The notes below the pieces were generated by a model. It was not told the DNA's origin, searched no databases, and saw nothing but the letters and a program-made list of their open reading frames with translations. A program made the position numbers and the translations under genes. A stretch of DNA of 64,000 bases from Marsupella aquatica (lineage: Eukaryota > Marchantiophyta): positions 24,490,001-24,554,000 of the forward strand of contig OZ316894.1 in the NCBI GenBank assembly GCA_973895155.1, read 5' to 3'. Positions 23,721 through 36,300 of the stretch are shown one piece after another. Each line of letters begins with the position of its first letter. Positions within the stretch are counted from its first letter, which is position 1.

Positions 23721-24854
23721 TGGACACATGTGCAGAGAGAGAGTAAGATTTAGTACCTTATCGTAAAGACTTTTGTGACTTTTCTCTTTGTATATTTGAG
23801 TGCATTAATCTCCATAGTGGTTGATTTGCTACATTTTGGCAGAGCACAAATTACCACTTTGGCAAATTACCTCTATGGGAAGGACGTTTCCCTTGTATGA
23901 AGAACGCCTAGTAGTTAGACATGAACCACCAATGACCACTTTGGGGAATATTGTTTCACTTTTGTGAAAATTGGCATGAGCAAAGACTTATTATCTGGTA
24001 AGTTAATTGAAACCAGTTGCAAATGGTTAGGAACATGGTCAGATATCACATTTCAATCAAAACTGTAAAAGATAATATCCAAACATTTCTAGAGGTTTTG
24101 TGTCAATCCATCCAAGCTAAGCTTTGAAAATCCATCTGGGGCTATTAATGAAAAGTATATGTTAGATCAAGATGATTAGAATTTTCTTTTAATCTACATC
24201 CCAAGATTCTCTAGAGGCTTCACAAGTGAAGAATCCATAAATGGCCATAAGGTAAACTAAAATAGTGTGTTGCCATGGATATCTATCCCTTACACTAACC
24301 AGACCAATAAAGTCTAATGCAAACCTACTTTTGAGGGTTACTGTGTAAAGTGAAGCCTCTAGACTGTAACTCTCAATAAGGGAAAAACAGATAAATAAAA
24401 TTGGACAAAAACAGAGATGGGGCAAAAATGAACTGGAAATAGTATATAATCATTGTTATTGCAAAATTCTTTATTGTCTTGATCTCTGTTTATGTTCAAG
24501 TACTTGAGGGGCACTAATCGAATCAGGGGTGGGGGTGCAAAATGAGGATGGGGGTGGAGTACGTAGCGCTGGTACTAGTGCACCGCATTTGAAAATAGGG
24601 CCGCTTGTGAAGAGTGTCCGTGGAGTAGGGGCCGCATGTGAAAAGAGTCAATGGATTAGGGAGGCCGCCTGTGGAGAGCTCAGCTGCTCTTACTGAGTAT
24701 CAAGGGTTGTGGAGAAATGGCTAGGCAGCTCTTTTGAAGAAACTTTGGTCACCTGCTCTCATAGAGCCTTGAGACTTTTTTATTCTCATCTGTATTCATA
24801 TTCAAATACTGGGTAGTTAGGCTAGCACTAGAATTTTTTATTGACTACTAAATT

Positions 24855-24964
24855 GGCGCCAACTGAGCTCCACAAAGGAAGAATCAATTGAGGCAACACT
24901 TTTGATTGATGATGAAAATGGCGCCAACAGAGCTCCACAGAAGGAAGAATCAATTGAGGCAACA
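24855..24964. repeat. 65-bp tandem duplication
   Basis: A unit starting ggcgccaac, running through agctccaca and gaagaatcaattgaggcaaca, occurs at 24855 and 24920. Identity is very high compared with the neighbouring repeats, so the duplication is recent. Confidence 0.85.
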
Positions 24965-25479
24965 GCAGGCATAATTATGCTGTATACTAACCATACTACA
25001 ATACAATGCATGTAATTTAGGTATGTCTGCATTTAGAGCAGTTTGGCAGCTAGTTGCAATTTGGACAATGATGTTTAATTTCCCGCAGCAGATTCTACAG
25101 TCCTCACTGGTTACGGACCCCCATTAGGGGTCTCTTGCAAATTCTCTGCCATGAGGTTGCACCACATCACCACAATTAGCCACAAACAGGACTGATCCTA
25201 CTTTAAACAATAACAAACGTGTACATTCCTGTTTGTGGCAAAAGCAACGTAATTTTTGGGGTGCCATGCCGTAAGTATTAAATGTAAAAAAACCAAAATA
25301 CAAAGGAAGAGATGTCATTTAGTAAAACAAAGTTACCATTTTGATGTTTGTCAAAGATATATCAGTGTTTTATATCAAAATGCTTGTATTTTTTAATTGT
25401 TTGCAAGTTTGGAAAAATCAATCGATAGAAATGTACATAGTTAAAACCCCTTTGGCTTCACATTGTAAAACTAAATAAT

Positions 25480-25935
25480 AAATCTCCTTAGTACTTGATA
25501 AAATCTGCCAATGTTTGATTCATTTGATCTCTTTAGTAATGTCTTGATAAAATCTCTCAATGTCACTCATTGGAAATCTAGAGTAAAATTAAAAACTCAT
25601 CATCTCCTTAGTACTTGAGAAAATATATCAATGTTAGGTTAATTGGAAAGCTAGAGAAATTTAGATACTCATGATCTCTCTATATCTTGACAAATAATCT
25701 CAATGTCACACATTAGAAAGCTAAAGAGATTGAAAACCTCCTGATCTCTTGAGTACCGTGACAACATTTGACATGAAATTTGTCAATGTCAGACTCAATG
25801 TTAGAAAGCTAAAAGAATTCATGAACTCATGATCAAAATGTCTTATACTCACACTCATTGGAAAGGCAAAGAAAATCAAAAACTCATATGGAACTTGACA
25901 AAATTTATCAATTTGAGGCTCATTGGAAACCCTTT
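25480..25935. repeat. Degenerate tandem repeat, ~70-85-bp period, about six units
   Basis: Each unit contains versions of ctcat(c/g)atctc, acttga-aaaat, tcaatgtca-ac and cattggaaagctaaag. The last motif recurs near 25572, 25642, 25711, 25802, 25856 and 25917. Units have diverged with indels, so this is an old minisatellite-like array in AT-rich DNA. Confidence 0.7.
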
Positions 25936-27731
25936 CTCAATTAAGAGATATCACAATCTCGTCACCGTCACAAACTTAGCCGCCACAAATTGATTTCTTT
26001 GATTATGTCATCATTGTTTGTCCACAATGTTTGCTTCCCGGCTTGAATTGTCCACATCTCTTAGATAGTCTTCAACTAATGCTCACTCTGAACACAGGTT
26101 GACGCCAAATTAATGCAACCTCTATGTCAAAGAAACAATTGTTGGTCTTCCCGCTCACACCATATAGCTTTCTTAAATAAAAATAACTACAAATCCTTTG
26201 TTTGAAGTGATGACTCGTTCATTTTGTGTGTTCTTCCCACCGAATTGAGAAGCGCTCTTTTGCCAACAGCTGGGTGTTGTGCTCTAGTGTGTCTTGTGGC
26301 GGTAATGCTCAATGTAACTCACAAACCATCAATCAAGAATGGTTGAAAATTGATTTCTCCACATTCAACCTTCCGTTTGATAAATCTCTATCTTTTGAGC
26401 ATTTGTTTTTGTACGAGCACACACCAACACCATCGAGAGACTCAAAACCGTCGGTTACCACCTTGATGAAAATTGATTTCACTTAATCACACACACATTC
26501 CTTGGATGAACATGGGGGTCCACGGATTAATTACAGTCGTCACTAGTTGAAACGTTGTTTTATATGTTTGCAAATTGTCCGAGTTAGAGCTGTACAATCA
26601 ATTACAGTAGGAGACACTGCCCACTGAGGCAAACCCAATGTTTGTCGATCGATGTGCAACGCCCACTGGATTCTTCTATCGCGCATTGTCCTCCACGAAG
26701 TCAGCTTCCTGTTGTCTCGGAGGAGAGTCCACCCCTGGTGTCCAGTGATCACTTTCTGTCAACGAGGAGTTGGCCTTATTATGTCCTCCATCCAAAAGTT
26801 TCCATTTCTGTAAGCAACAGAATTCGATACTCAATACCATCTACAGCAGTTCATTTGCAAACTGGGAATAGACCTTCCTGGAATCCAATCACGTCCATCC
26901 TCCTTTCTTGCTACGTTGTAGATGTATACAACTGCCTTGTAGATTTGGAGAGATTCTCGAATGATACGGATTTAAATGGTAGCGATTTGAGAATCTCGAC
27001 CGAGAACAAGCTTGGGAAAGTAGGGGGGCTAGCAGATGCGTCAGCTAGTATGATGGGAAAATTGTACCCAAGGCTCAGTCTGATAGACAGTTGCTTGCTG
27101 CTACTTTAGCTCCATAGCAGAAAGATGCCTGTAGAATTTTGCTGGCTGGTTCGAGTCACCTTCTCGAGTGCAGTCTTGAACAGGTTCACAAATCAACGTT
27201 CCTTTGTTCTATTAGTCCGAAGTTAATGCTCGATCACCTCTCATGCGAAAGGTACCAAATTAGCCTGAGTCCTCCAACGAGAGGACTAACACATTGGGCT
27301 ACCCTCCATCCAATATGGTGCTCTAGTGAATTGCCTCACATGACTTTATCCTCATATAGAATTTATTGATTTTGGTGGCAATCAACGCTCCTGTGACACT
27401 AGCTGGCAATCGACCAGGACACGACCCATTTTCAGTGGAAGAGATCAACGAGAAACTACACTCAAATTCGTGGCCCACCAGAAGTGAACGACTACTGTTG
27501 TTCGTGAACTGAATACCTGACTCCTTCAAAAGTTTACTTCGCCATAGGTTTGGAGGTCATTGAAGACTTACTAGTACAATAGTAGGAGCTAACAGGGGAA
27601 GTTCTGAACATCTCTAAAGATTTTCTGAAGTCTCGATCATACATCGGCCGCGGAGGTCCGGAAAATATCTTGAGCGCAGAATTCTACGCAAGTCCTATGA
27701 TGCTTTTTCCTGGGCTTCTGCTCCTAAGGGT

Positions 27732-28307
27732 GGCTTTACAAGACGATGGGGGCAGTTTCCACATTTTTTTTGTGTCCAAGATTTGATCAAGGTCATCCAT
27801 TTGAGAGAAATTGCTCTTGTTCACTTTACAAAACCTGGGGGCACTTTCAACCGAATCTGTTACCAATCCTACATGGAATGCAACTGTTACCAATCCTACA
27901 TGGAATGCAATGGAGCCCAATTTTTGCTTATGTGGAGCACTCTTTTGTCCTAGATTTTAGACCACCTCTCTTGGTGGTCTCTTCTTCTGGCTGCTTGGTC
28001 CATTTCTATTTTAAGTCATTTGTAATAAAAAGGGACCCACAAGTCCTTCATAAGATATTCTCTTCTCACATTTACAAAGACTTTAGCCAAAGATTATGTG
28101 ACATTCAGGTGGAGTGGGTTTTCAATCTGTCGTTTAGTCAATTAATCTGTCACCATTGGCTGCACTTGGCTTTACAAGACCTTGGGGGCAATAAAAGGAC
28201 TCAAAAAATGCTTTTAGCCCCGGGACACTATATTTAGTGTGTGCAATGGCCCTCCAGTTTGCTTTGGTAAAAAAAACTCCCAAGTGCCCCCAATGTCTTG
28301 TAAAGTC
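27732..28307. repeat. Four copies of a 23-bp motif, the last inverted; foldback-like pair at 28168 and 28285
   Basis: The motif ggctttacaagacnntgggggca occurs at 27732-27754 and 28168-28190, and in weaker form at 27822-27842. Its inverted complement lies at 28285-28307. The 28168/28285 pair forms near-perfect inverted ends around about 95 bp, as expected of a small foldback or MITE-like element. No clear target-site duplication was found by eye. Confidence 0.7.
27857..27910. repeat. 27-bp tandem duplication
   Basis: The unit ctgttaccaatcctacatgg plus aatgcaa occurs twice in succession, at 27857 and 27884, with essentially no divergence. Confidence 0.9.
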
Positions 28308-30544
28308 CTCCTAATACATGGATACATGAGAGATGGACATGGATTTCACTGTGTTTTTTCCTGATGAATCACAATGAACAGAAGGCTCCTTAAATTCATT
28401 TATCTCGGCAGTAGCAGCAACACAGCACAATCATGGATTAGCTACCATAGTCCACAGTCTATTCCTCTTGGCACTCACTTTTAAAGCTAGTCTCATATCA
28501 TGTGTGATGGTTGGTAGGGGCTTTTGATTGTACATTCGAGTAACAATTAGAAAGAATTGATGTATATGAGACTAAGGGCTCAAAAACTAAAAATGCCATC
28601 AAAAACTTATGTGTCACGTGTAAATAGTTCCACACCACCTATTTTTAAGTTGCTAAGGGTATCTTAACCTAGTCCATTCAAAACATTAAGGAGTCTCAAT
28701 CCTCTTTGTTTTGTCTCCGGTCGAGGTCAAGTGGATTTCCCCCCAAAGAGGGTGGCAGACACCAAATTTCTTGTCCATACACTCCTGACCACAGACCAAA
28801 ACTGCTACTTTAGGGACAGGTTTTTTTGGCAGACCTGAAGCTTTGAGACTCCCTACTGAATGTGATGGGGGGTGGGGCCTGAGGGGCATTCAAATATTGA
28901 GACCCCCAAGGTATATAAGTTGGTGAGCTTTACCCGGATGCAATCCCCACCCTCGCCCCACCTAAACTGCAAACTCAAATCATGCAATGAGAGCTGCACT
29001 TACCAACGTGTTGGTTGTCTGGATGAATTTGTGAATATACCTGCTAGATGTTGAGAAGTTTTGTGATGTCATCTACCCAAATTGATTATTTATTAGAAGC
29101 CTGATGGCTCTTTCAAAATTACCTGGCCTGACCCTGTTTGTTGTTGGTTGCTTGGGTAGCTTTGCCCCCTTGTTTTTTTACACAACAAAAGTCGTGGTAA
29201 TTCTACCAAGATCACAATAAAGAAGATATTCTGAAATGTCTTGCCTGGGGATTATCGATGTTTTGGGAACGAAATACAACTGACAAGAGAAACATGGGGA
29301 CTAAACAACAATTTGATTATTCAGTAATAAAGTAACTAATTGTTAAGTTCACCTTTGTTGCGCTAGAATGAGTGGCTATTCCTTGGGTTATTAATTCTCT
29401 TATTCTTGCTTGCAAGATTGCACATGCCATTTCCAGTATTGAAGAAAAGCAAATGGTGTGAAAATCACTTTGGTTGCATTAGATGGAAAGGGAGCATCCA
29501 TCCACAATTTGCCTTGTCCCAAAGCTACCCACTTGTCAATTTCTTTTTGTTAGCAAACTCCAGTATTTCTAACATCTATTGAAATGAATATCATTTGATC
29601 CCTAGAGAATCTGTGCCTATCATCCCATTTGCCAAGATGAAGGCAATTCATGATTTCTAAGGTTCTTAAATTGGGCCATAACAATCTGGGATGGTTTTAT
29701 TCCAGATGATTTAGCCTCTCTATGAATGTATGTCCTGCACCTACTGGACAACATGTGCATCGTAGAACTCTGTAGTTTTTTTTCGCTTCAACTCCAAATG
29801 AATGATTAAAGTAGTTTCATGCAAGTAACACATGTGTTTAATGTATTTAATTGATAAACTCTGCCTGGGCCACACTGAAGGCCCAGTCAGTGGGTAGAGA
29901 TGCAATAAAAGTAACGGGAAAAACCCAAAAACAACATGGTACCTTATATAGAAGAAGAAAGAAGACCAAACTGGGAAAGAAGACCCAACCCATATGACCC
30001 AATAACCCCCAAAAGATCTGCTGGAATTAACTAGCAGATGCCCAACTAAACTAAGTAAAATATGCAACAGGAGGGAAGCAAGGGAAAACAAACTAAAGGG
30101 ACTTGCTTGAATGATAGAAGGAGTCTACAGTAGTTGATCTCTTGCACTGTTTTTGGTTTTAAGTAGTTGTCTTAATTCCAACGAGAACTGTGATCAATTT
30201 CATGGTGCCTTGTGAAATGTTGGTAATCAAAAGAGGTGGAACGCACTAGAACCACTTACAGATCATGGAGAAGGCAATGGATGGTTGTGTGCCAAGTAGG
30301 TTGCACAAGGAATTGGACTAGAAGGGAAGGGCATAATGGCACCTCTACCACAACTGCACATTATTCAAATGGAAGGGTCATCCAGTTGGTTGGGTGTAAC
30401 CTGGATATGTATGTTAAGTAGAGTAGAAGTTGTGAGAAGTTAGGCAGAGGAGAAGGACTGTTCTAGCTAAGTTGACGGCTTGCTGTGCACGTAAACCCAT
30501 CAAATGACGGCCAAAATACATCCAATTTGACGCATATTCCATCA

Positions 30545-30870
30545 GATTCCCCCAGACTCCCCTGACCTCCCCAGACCCCAGCTTGACACAGCCCGAATCC
30601 CAGCCCTGGCCCACCCAAACCCGGCCCAGACTTCCCCGGACCTGACCCCGACCCAACCAAACCCAATCCAACCAAACCCAGCCCGGACTCGCCCAGACCC
30701 TGCCCGGACTCCTCCGGACCTCCGCGGACCCGGCCTGGACCCGACCCAACCCGGCCAGGACCCCTCCCGAACCCCTCCCTAACCAGACCTGAGCACTTTT
30801 AACTCCCAGCCTGAATCCGGCCCGACCCTGCCACCCGGACCCGACCCCGACTCCGGGAGACCGGGCAACC
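30545..30870. repeat. C-rich strand-asymmetric degenerate repeat block
   Basis: The plus strand is dominated by short variants of cccgacccaacc, ccagaccc and ccggacc. The complementary strand is therefore rich in GGG runs a few bases apart. The block is sharply bounded by AT-rich DNA. Long open frames on the minus strand here (Gly/Val/Leu/Trp/Arg-rich) are a by-product of the composition and are not called as genes. Confidence 0.75.
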
Positions 30871-31133
30871 GGGATGATGGTGCGAAGGTATGACAGCCTC
30901 CAGCGCCCAGTTTGACGGGCAAGTCCAAACCGGGTATATCTCATTGTGGACAGGAAGCATAAGTGAATCATCACAAACCCGAGGTCTTGGCTTGTTTTGT
31001 TCCAAAGCATCATTAGCAAATAAGCCAGGGTTTTTCTATTGGGTTTAGTTGAAGACTTATACTTTTGTGAACAAACATAAGGGAATTACAAATCTGAGTT
31101 TGAGCATTATAAGAAAGGGTTTTTATAATCCAA

Positions 31134-31182
31134 TTTTGAAATATTGTAACAGTGTTTGGAATATTCTTACAATATTTCAAAA
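31134..31182. repeat. Perfect 16-bp inverted repeat with 17-nt loop
   Basis: The left arm is ttttgaaatattgtaa (31134-31149) and the right arm is ttacaatatttcaaaa (31167-31182). They are exact complements around a 17-nt loop. This could be a hairpin or the remnant of a foldback element. It lacks the GC-rich stem of a typical terminator, and no gene abuts it. Confidence 0.85.
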
Positions 31183-31839
31183 ACATAATAGTTAAAATAA
31201 TATTTTTTCGCATATTTTTAGGGTGTTTATAAACCAAAAATATTTTGGGTGATTTGGGACACCCATTAGAGTGGGACCCAGGTAATCACAAAGCACTAAA
31301 GTGGGATCAAAGGGTCAATATTTCACTCAAAGTATCAACATGTGTGAAGAAGGTGGCGGATACAAGTGGGATAGGTGATCTTTGCTACTTGCTCCCTTCC
31401 TTGCTCTGTTATTTGCAAAGGTGGCATATGGTCTTGCTTGAGAAGCAGCTCCATATGATACAGGGTCTTGCTGGGAGTTTGTAAAATGCAAGCAAACAAA
31501 ATTTAGCCAGGAAGGAAGGGGGATGCTAGTGAGTCACAACCATCCCCAAATTCAGTATGAATTTAGGGAGTCTCTCCGACACCCCTTTGTCATCAAGGTA
31601 CTAACCTCAACATTGGATTTCTAGTGCATTTGTAGGACTCCAGATGGTCAGCATATTCCCCAGCATATTATCTGGCCAAAAGAAAGGAGTCCAAAAATTG
31701 GATTATCTGAGGAAATGGCACAAACATGAAGGTGTTTGAAACCAAGTTGGCTAGCAAGGGACTAAATTCACAAAACTGACCCTCATTATTGTGAATTCCT
31801 ATGGACTACGCAACACTAATCATGGTAACCCATCCCAAA

Positions 31840-31881
31840 ATTTTGAGTGTGATACATACAATTGTGGGCTACACTCAAAAT
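31840..31881. repeat. 11-bp perfect inverted repeat
   Basis: attttgagtgt (31840-31850) and acactcaaaat (31871-31881) are exact complements 20 bases apart. A related tgatacacacaattca sequence follows at about 31,900. No gene is associated. Confidence 0.6.
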
Positions 31882-32370
31882 ATTATTGAATTGTAGTGTG
31901 ATACACACAATTCACCAATATAGTAACTCTGTTTTGGGGGAATTGTGGGCTACAATGCCCCTCACCTGGGACCTGGCCCCAGTTTTGAGGGGTTATGATT
32001 GCCCATGACACCAAGGTAACAAGGAGTTCATACCCTTTAATTGTTAACAATTTTTCACTTTTTACCACAAATTCTGGCACCTACACATTTGTTAGGTATT
32101 TAATCTTAGATCTAGAGTTATGATTGTAACCGTAGTTAGGGCTGACCTGAGTTCTGGACTAGTTCAGGTTAGTCATATTGCACTCTATCTCCCCAAGTAG
32201 GGTTTGCTTGGATAAGAGTAACTTAGGGCTCATTGTTACGGAGTCAGTTAAGCGATAGGGAGGAGTTGTGTTGCGGAGACTCAATATGACCAACAAACGT
32301 AAAGTGCAATAAAACTCTTGTGTGCTCCGTTGTAACCTCAGTTAAGGTGAATCATGTATCTATCTGTGTC

Positions 32371-32408
32371 GACTACTTGTGCGTTGGATGACTACTTGTG
32401 CGTTGGAT
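32371..32408. repeat. 19-bp exact tandem duplication
   Basis: gactacttgtgcgttggat occurs at 32371-32389 and again at 32390-32408. It lies in a stretch (about 32,100-32,760) whose ordered short repeats suggest a decayed element. Confidence 0.9.
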
Positions 32409-32471
32409 GATCATGGACTTGTCGTTGTGAAAGTCATCTTTACTTGACAACATTGATTCATGAAACTCTGA

Positions 32472-32502
32472 TTGAGTTAGTGGCACCGTGCCATTAACTC
32501 AA
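32472..32502. repeat. 31-bp near-perfect palindrome
   Basis: The arms ttgagttagtggcac and gtgccattaactcaa match at 14 of 15 positions around a single central c. It could form a cruciform or bind a dimeric protein. No neighbouring gene suggests a role. Confidence 0.8.
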
Positions 32503-32528
32503 AGTTGTCTCATTCTCAATATTCTCAC

Positions 32529-32770
32529 ATTTTGCTCTAGCAGAATCACTGGTGACTTAGAACTAAGCAAATCCTCAACTCCTTCAGGGAGTTTCAGCCT
32601 CTATTAGAATCCCAAGTAGTTCAAGTGAGAGAGTACTCAAAATTGTCTCTATCTCAAAATTGTCTCTATCATTTTGCTCTAGCAGAAGTGTGGGTGACTT
32701 AGAACAAAGCCTATTGTGAAGCCCTTCCTGCAGTTTCAGCCTCTGTTAAAAAAACAGTAGTTCAACTGCT
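32529..32770. repeat. 142-bp direct repeat, two copies
   Basis: Both copies (from 32529 and 32671) begin attttgctctagcagaa. Both then contain gtgacttagaac, agtttcagcctct and agtagttcaa in the same order, with diverged spacers. Confidence 0.75.
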
Positions 32771-33289
32771 AGAGGATCTAAGCCCAACTCACCTTACATA
32801 CCTGCCTAAATAATAGTAGACTCTCCCCAAATTACCCCAATTTGGCCACATTAGGGGCACCTCTATAGTCACCACAAAATAATGGGCAAGAATTTGGCCA
32901 AAATCTCCACTAACGAAAAACACTCATGCTCGTCCATAAAGTACAACACTACTTGTCATTGTCATTCGTCCATAAAGTAGAGAAAGGCGCACAAAGAGAA
33001 AAAAAAAATCCCGAATGGATTTACAACGAAAGGAGTGGACATCTTCAATTGCCCTCTCGTCCGCCCTTCATCCATGGTACAGTAATCGCATCAGCAGCAG
33101 CAGAGAAAACGCCCACCTCGGCATGGCAGGTGGACGACGAACATCATAGCTGCACGAGAGAAAACTGGCTGAGGTTTAGTGTAGAGTAGTGGCGAGAGAA
33201 TTAGCTGAGCGACGAGGCTTTGCTTTCGGCCCAAGAGCTGAGCGGAGCAAAGCAGAGATTGCGAGATTGCGACTCTCTTATCATTTCGT

Positions 33290-33322
33290 TGCAGCTGTTG
33301 CAGCTGTTGTTGTTGTTGTTAG
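33290..33322 (+). repeat. (GTT)n / CTGTTG run in the IF3 5' leader
   Basis: Alternating cagctgttg and gttgttgttgtt sequence lies immediately before the IF3 start codon at 33325. It is part of the probable 5' untranslated region. An in-frame ATG at 33220 would extend the protein by 35 Leu-rich residues, but the Met at 33325 ([13 protein letters not shown]) looks like a normal transit-peptide start. Confidence 0.6.
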
Positions 33323-33324
33323 AG

Positions 33325-36300
33325 ATGGCCGCGGTCTCAGCTACGATCGTCGGTGCTGTTCTAAGATTGGATGCTGCGCGGCAGACGGTTGCAACGCAGG
33401 TGGTAACCTCGATCGGAGGCCATAGCGAGCGCTCTTTGAGAAATTCGAGGATTGTCCGGTGCCGTTCCCCCCTTTTCTCCAATTTAGCTGGGTTTATTGT
33501 GTTCGTGGCTACTGTAGTCGAAGTGGTCATTCAAGAGACGCTTTTCTGTGGTCTGCGTGACAACAATGCTTGATCTAAAATGTATGGCGTTTTCATCTGT
33601 TGGAGTCTAGGATTTTTTCCAACGTAAAGACATGTTGTTGCTACCTGTCTGCAATCTGTGTTGGGCCGTGCGTATTGTATCTTAGAAATTGCTTTCCTTG
33701 TGTTTTTGTAAGATTGTGAACAGTGTCCTTGATTTAGAAACTATGACACGCCTTGGAAGCTTCAGAGGTACTATGTATTTCTCTCGAGATTTGGTGGAGT
33801 TGTCCACGTAGTTTGAGGGCTGCTTCACCTTAGAGAGTTTACGATATAAAAGCCAATGAGTGCATATTAGTTTTTTCCATGGTTTCCGTCCCAAGGAGTG
33901 GGTGCCACTTATGTGGACAGACAGATGGAAGGAAGGAGCTGGAGCGCTCTGTTTTTCTCACAGCAGTCTGTTAAGCAGAAGCCCGGGATTTCACGGAGCT
34001 GCAGTGCCACTGGTTTCTAGGGAAAGCGGCTCTGCGTCGGTGGCTTTGGATCAGCGGAATGGGGGAATGGGAGTCATTGCCAGGAGTGGTGGCGGTGGGC
34101 AAGCTTACCGGCCTCCTCGGACCAGCCCTGGCTCTCGTCGTGGCCCGAATCAGCAGCAAGATTCTGGAAGAGACGATGGACCGCTTTTGAACACTGACAT
34201 TCGGTCTCTCCCTATTTGCCGATCTACAGTCTTTCAAAAATCGAATTTTCATTGAATTTTATTTTATTTCCCTTTGAACAATTAAATTTATTAGCTGCAA
34301 TGGTTCGGCAGCAAATGTGTGGATTCTTGGCTGCTGAATCGTTTATTTGTGAATCCTTCTCACCTGGTGCCTGTGTACATGAAAACTTTGCTGCTACTAT
34401 ATTAAGCAAAGTTGCAGGGAATTGAGACTGATCTGAAAATGTGCATCTCACAGGGTACCTTATGTCAGGCTTTTGGACGAAGAGCAAAACATGGTGAGTA
34501 GCAATATGTACTTGCCTTCACTTTTGAAATTCTGAGTCGGGGAAAATAAATGATACTTTGTGAGCAGGATTGTCTAGCGGACGAAGGGGCCAAGTTGTTG
34601 AAAGGAAGAACTTAATTGCATTTGGATTTTTTCCACCACGTAGGGTCACACAAAGTGTTACATCTCTTGCTTTTCGTCTCTACTGTGTATGCTAATTCCA
34701 ATGGATTGTAAACCCTAAACCCCACGGCTACGGCAGTCTTGTCTGAATGGGTATAAAATCCCATCAATTACTCTGTATTGATGCAAGTGTCAATGTCTGT
34801 TCAATTATTGTAGATTGGAGTGGTCACAACATCCGAAGCACTACAACGATCAAGGGACGCTGACCTTGACCTCGTAAGTCCTCGTGCTTTCTCGCAAGCC
34901 GTTTTTGGAATAGTATAATGTTGCCACTTGCAGCACGATTCGCTGAATGTGTTTGGCAATGTATCAAAACTGATGACTACGTATGAAAAATCTTTTCCAT
35001 TTTTTATTTTTCCTCTCCGCTTAGCTCAACCGTGTCTACACTCAGGTTTCGCTTCGAATCCTTAGGAAATTATCAAACTTTGCAACTTCTGAACGTTGTT
35101 TGTATGATTTGGAACAGGTGATGATATCCCCTGATGCAGATCCTCCAGTCGCTAGAATCATGGATTATAGGTAATAAGAGTCACCTTGCCAGCGTTGTCT
35201 TCGTAAAGTTTGCCTTACACTACTTCATGAAAGCGTGGTTTGACAAAGTCAGCAATCGTTCATCAAATGTGCAGCAAATATAGGTATGAGTTACAGAAGA
35301 AGAAACGAGAAGCTCAGAAAAAGGCCGCTGGTATGTTGCATCATCACTATGGCAAATATCTTGTCCATGGGTTGTTAAATTTGAATAGGGAGAGTTCGAG
35401 GATGTAAACTTGTTGAAACAGGCCTAGTTAGGCTGAAAATCCATGTATGCACCATGTGTTTAACCTGGTCACAAATATATTCTGGCGACGATTTTCTCTT
35501 GTTCTTGCGTTCGTCTTGTTTTTTTAATTTTAATTTTATCTGAACCATTTTTCTTGTCCAGCGAACCGTCAGGTGTTGAAAGAGTTGAAAATGAGATATA
35601 ACATTGATACACATGACTACGCTGTGCGCCAAAGGGCAGCTCAGAGATTCCTTAAAGATGGAGATAAGGTAATAGATCATTTTCAGCTAAGATGCGTAGT
35701 CCCTCTAGAGATTAGGCTTTCTGACGGTTGAAGGTCTGCCAAAGTCGCTTGTGCTGAAGAGTCCTCGTTTTGTTCCAATGCATGCAGTTGCACTTCTCCT
35801 AATCCTTTCTTTTCTCTTTCCTGTCTACATGCAGGTCAAAGTGGTTTGTCAATTTAAAGGTCGTGAAATGGATTTCAAGGAACTTGCGGTGAAGTTATTC
35901 CAACGTTTCCAGGAAGAGATTGGGGCGGTACGCACTTTTCCTCGCAATGTCACGTGTCTAAAGGTTATGGTGTCTATAGTTTGGGGACACTGGTAATTTC
36001 TTCACTATTTAAAAAAGTGTCACAGCATCCAGACGAGGTCTCGTCGGGAATACGACAGGAGACTGCTTATGTATCAGCGAGTGTCAAAGCCTCGAAGCCA
36101 TAAACTCTGGCACTGAATGCGCAATATTGAGAATATGGACGTGAGTAGCAGCATGCAGTCTGCCCTGCTTTGTCAGCTATCTCCGATGGTAGTGTTAAAT
36201 CAGTAGTGGCTATCAATCCAAGTTGGAAAACTTTATCAAAGCACGTGAAAGCAACCTGCACCAGGGACTCACCCCATGACACAATTCGCAATTCAAACTC

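Larger units (their letters stand above)
18200..33000. other. Gene-poor, AT-rich, repeat-dominated region
   Basis: Over almost 15 kb I find no intact gene. The open frames are short, broken and do not join through plausible splice sites. The region contains tandem repeats, inverted repeats, a strand-asymmetric C-rich block, poly-G runs and possible degraded coding debris, listed separately. The texture, with many diverged low-copy repeats, fits old decayed transposable elements, but no reverse transcriptase, integrase or transposase motif could be read. Confidence 0.55.

Noticed and set aside
26642-27109. 155-aa plus-strand open frame
   Set aside because: It has no recognisable motif, no neighbouring exons and no conserved feature. 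Its length alone is possible by chance, so I left it out.
30414-31019. 201-aa minus-strand open frame
   Set aside because: It runs through the C-rich degenerate block. The Gly/Val/Leu/Arg/Trp-rich product reflects base composition, with no splice structure or family resemblance.
18200-33000. Search for retrotransposon enzymes or a plant primer-binding site (tggtatcagagc)
   Set aside because: No reverse transcriptase, integrase or transposase motif and no standard primer-binding site was found, so no specific transposon class is named.
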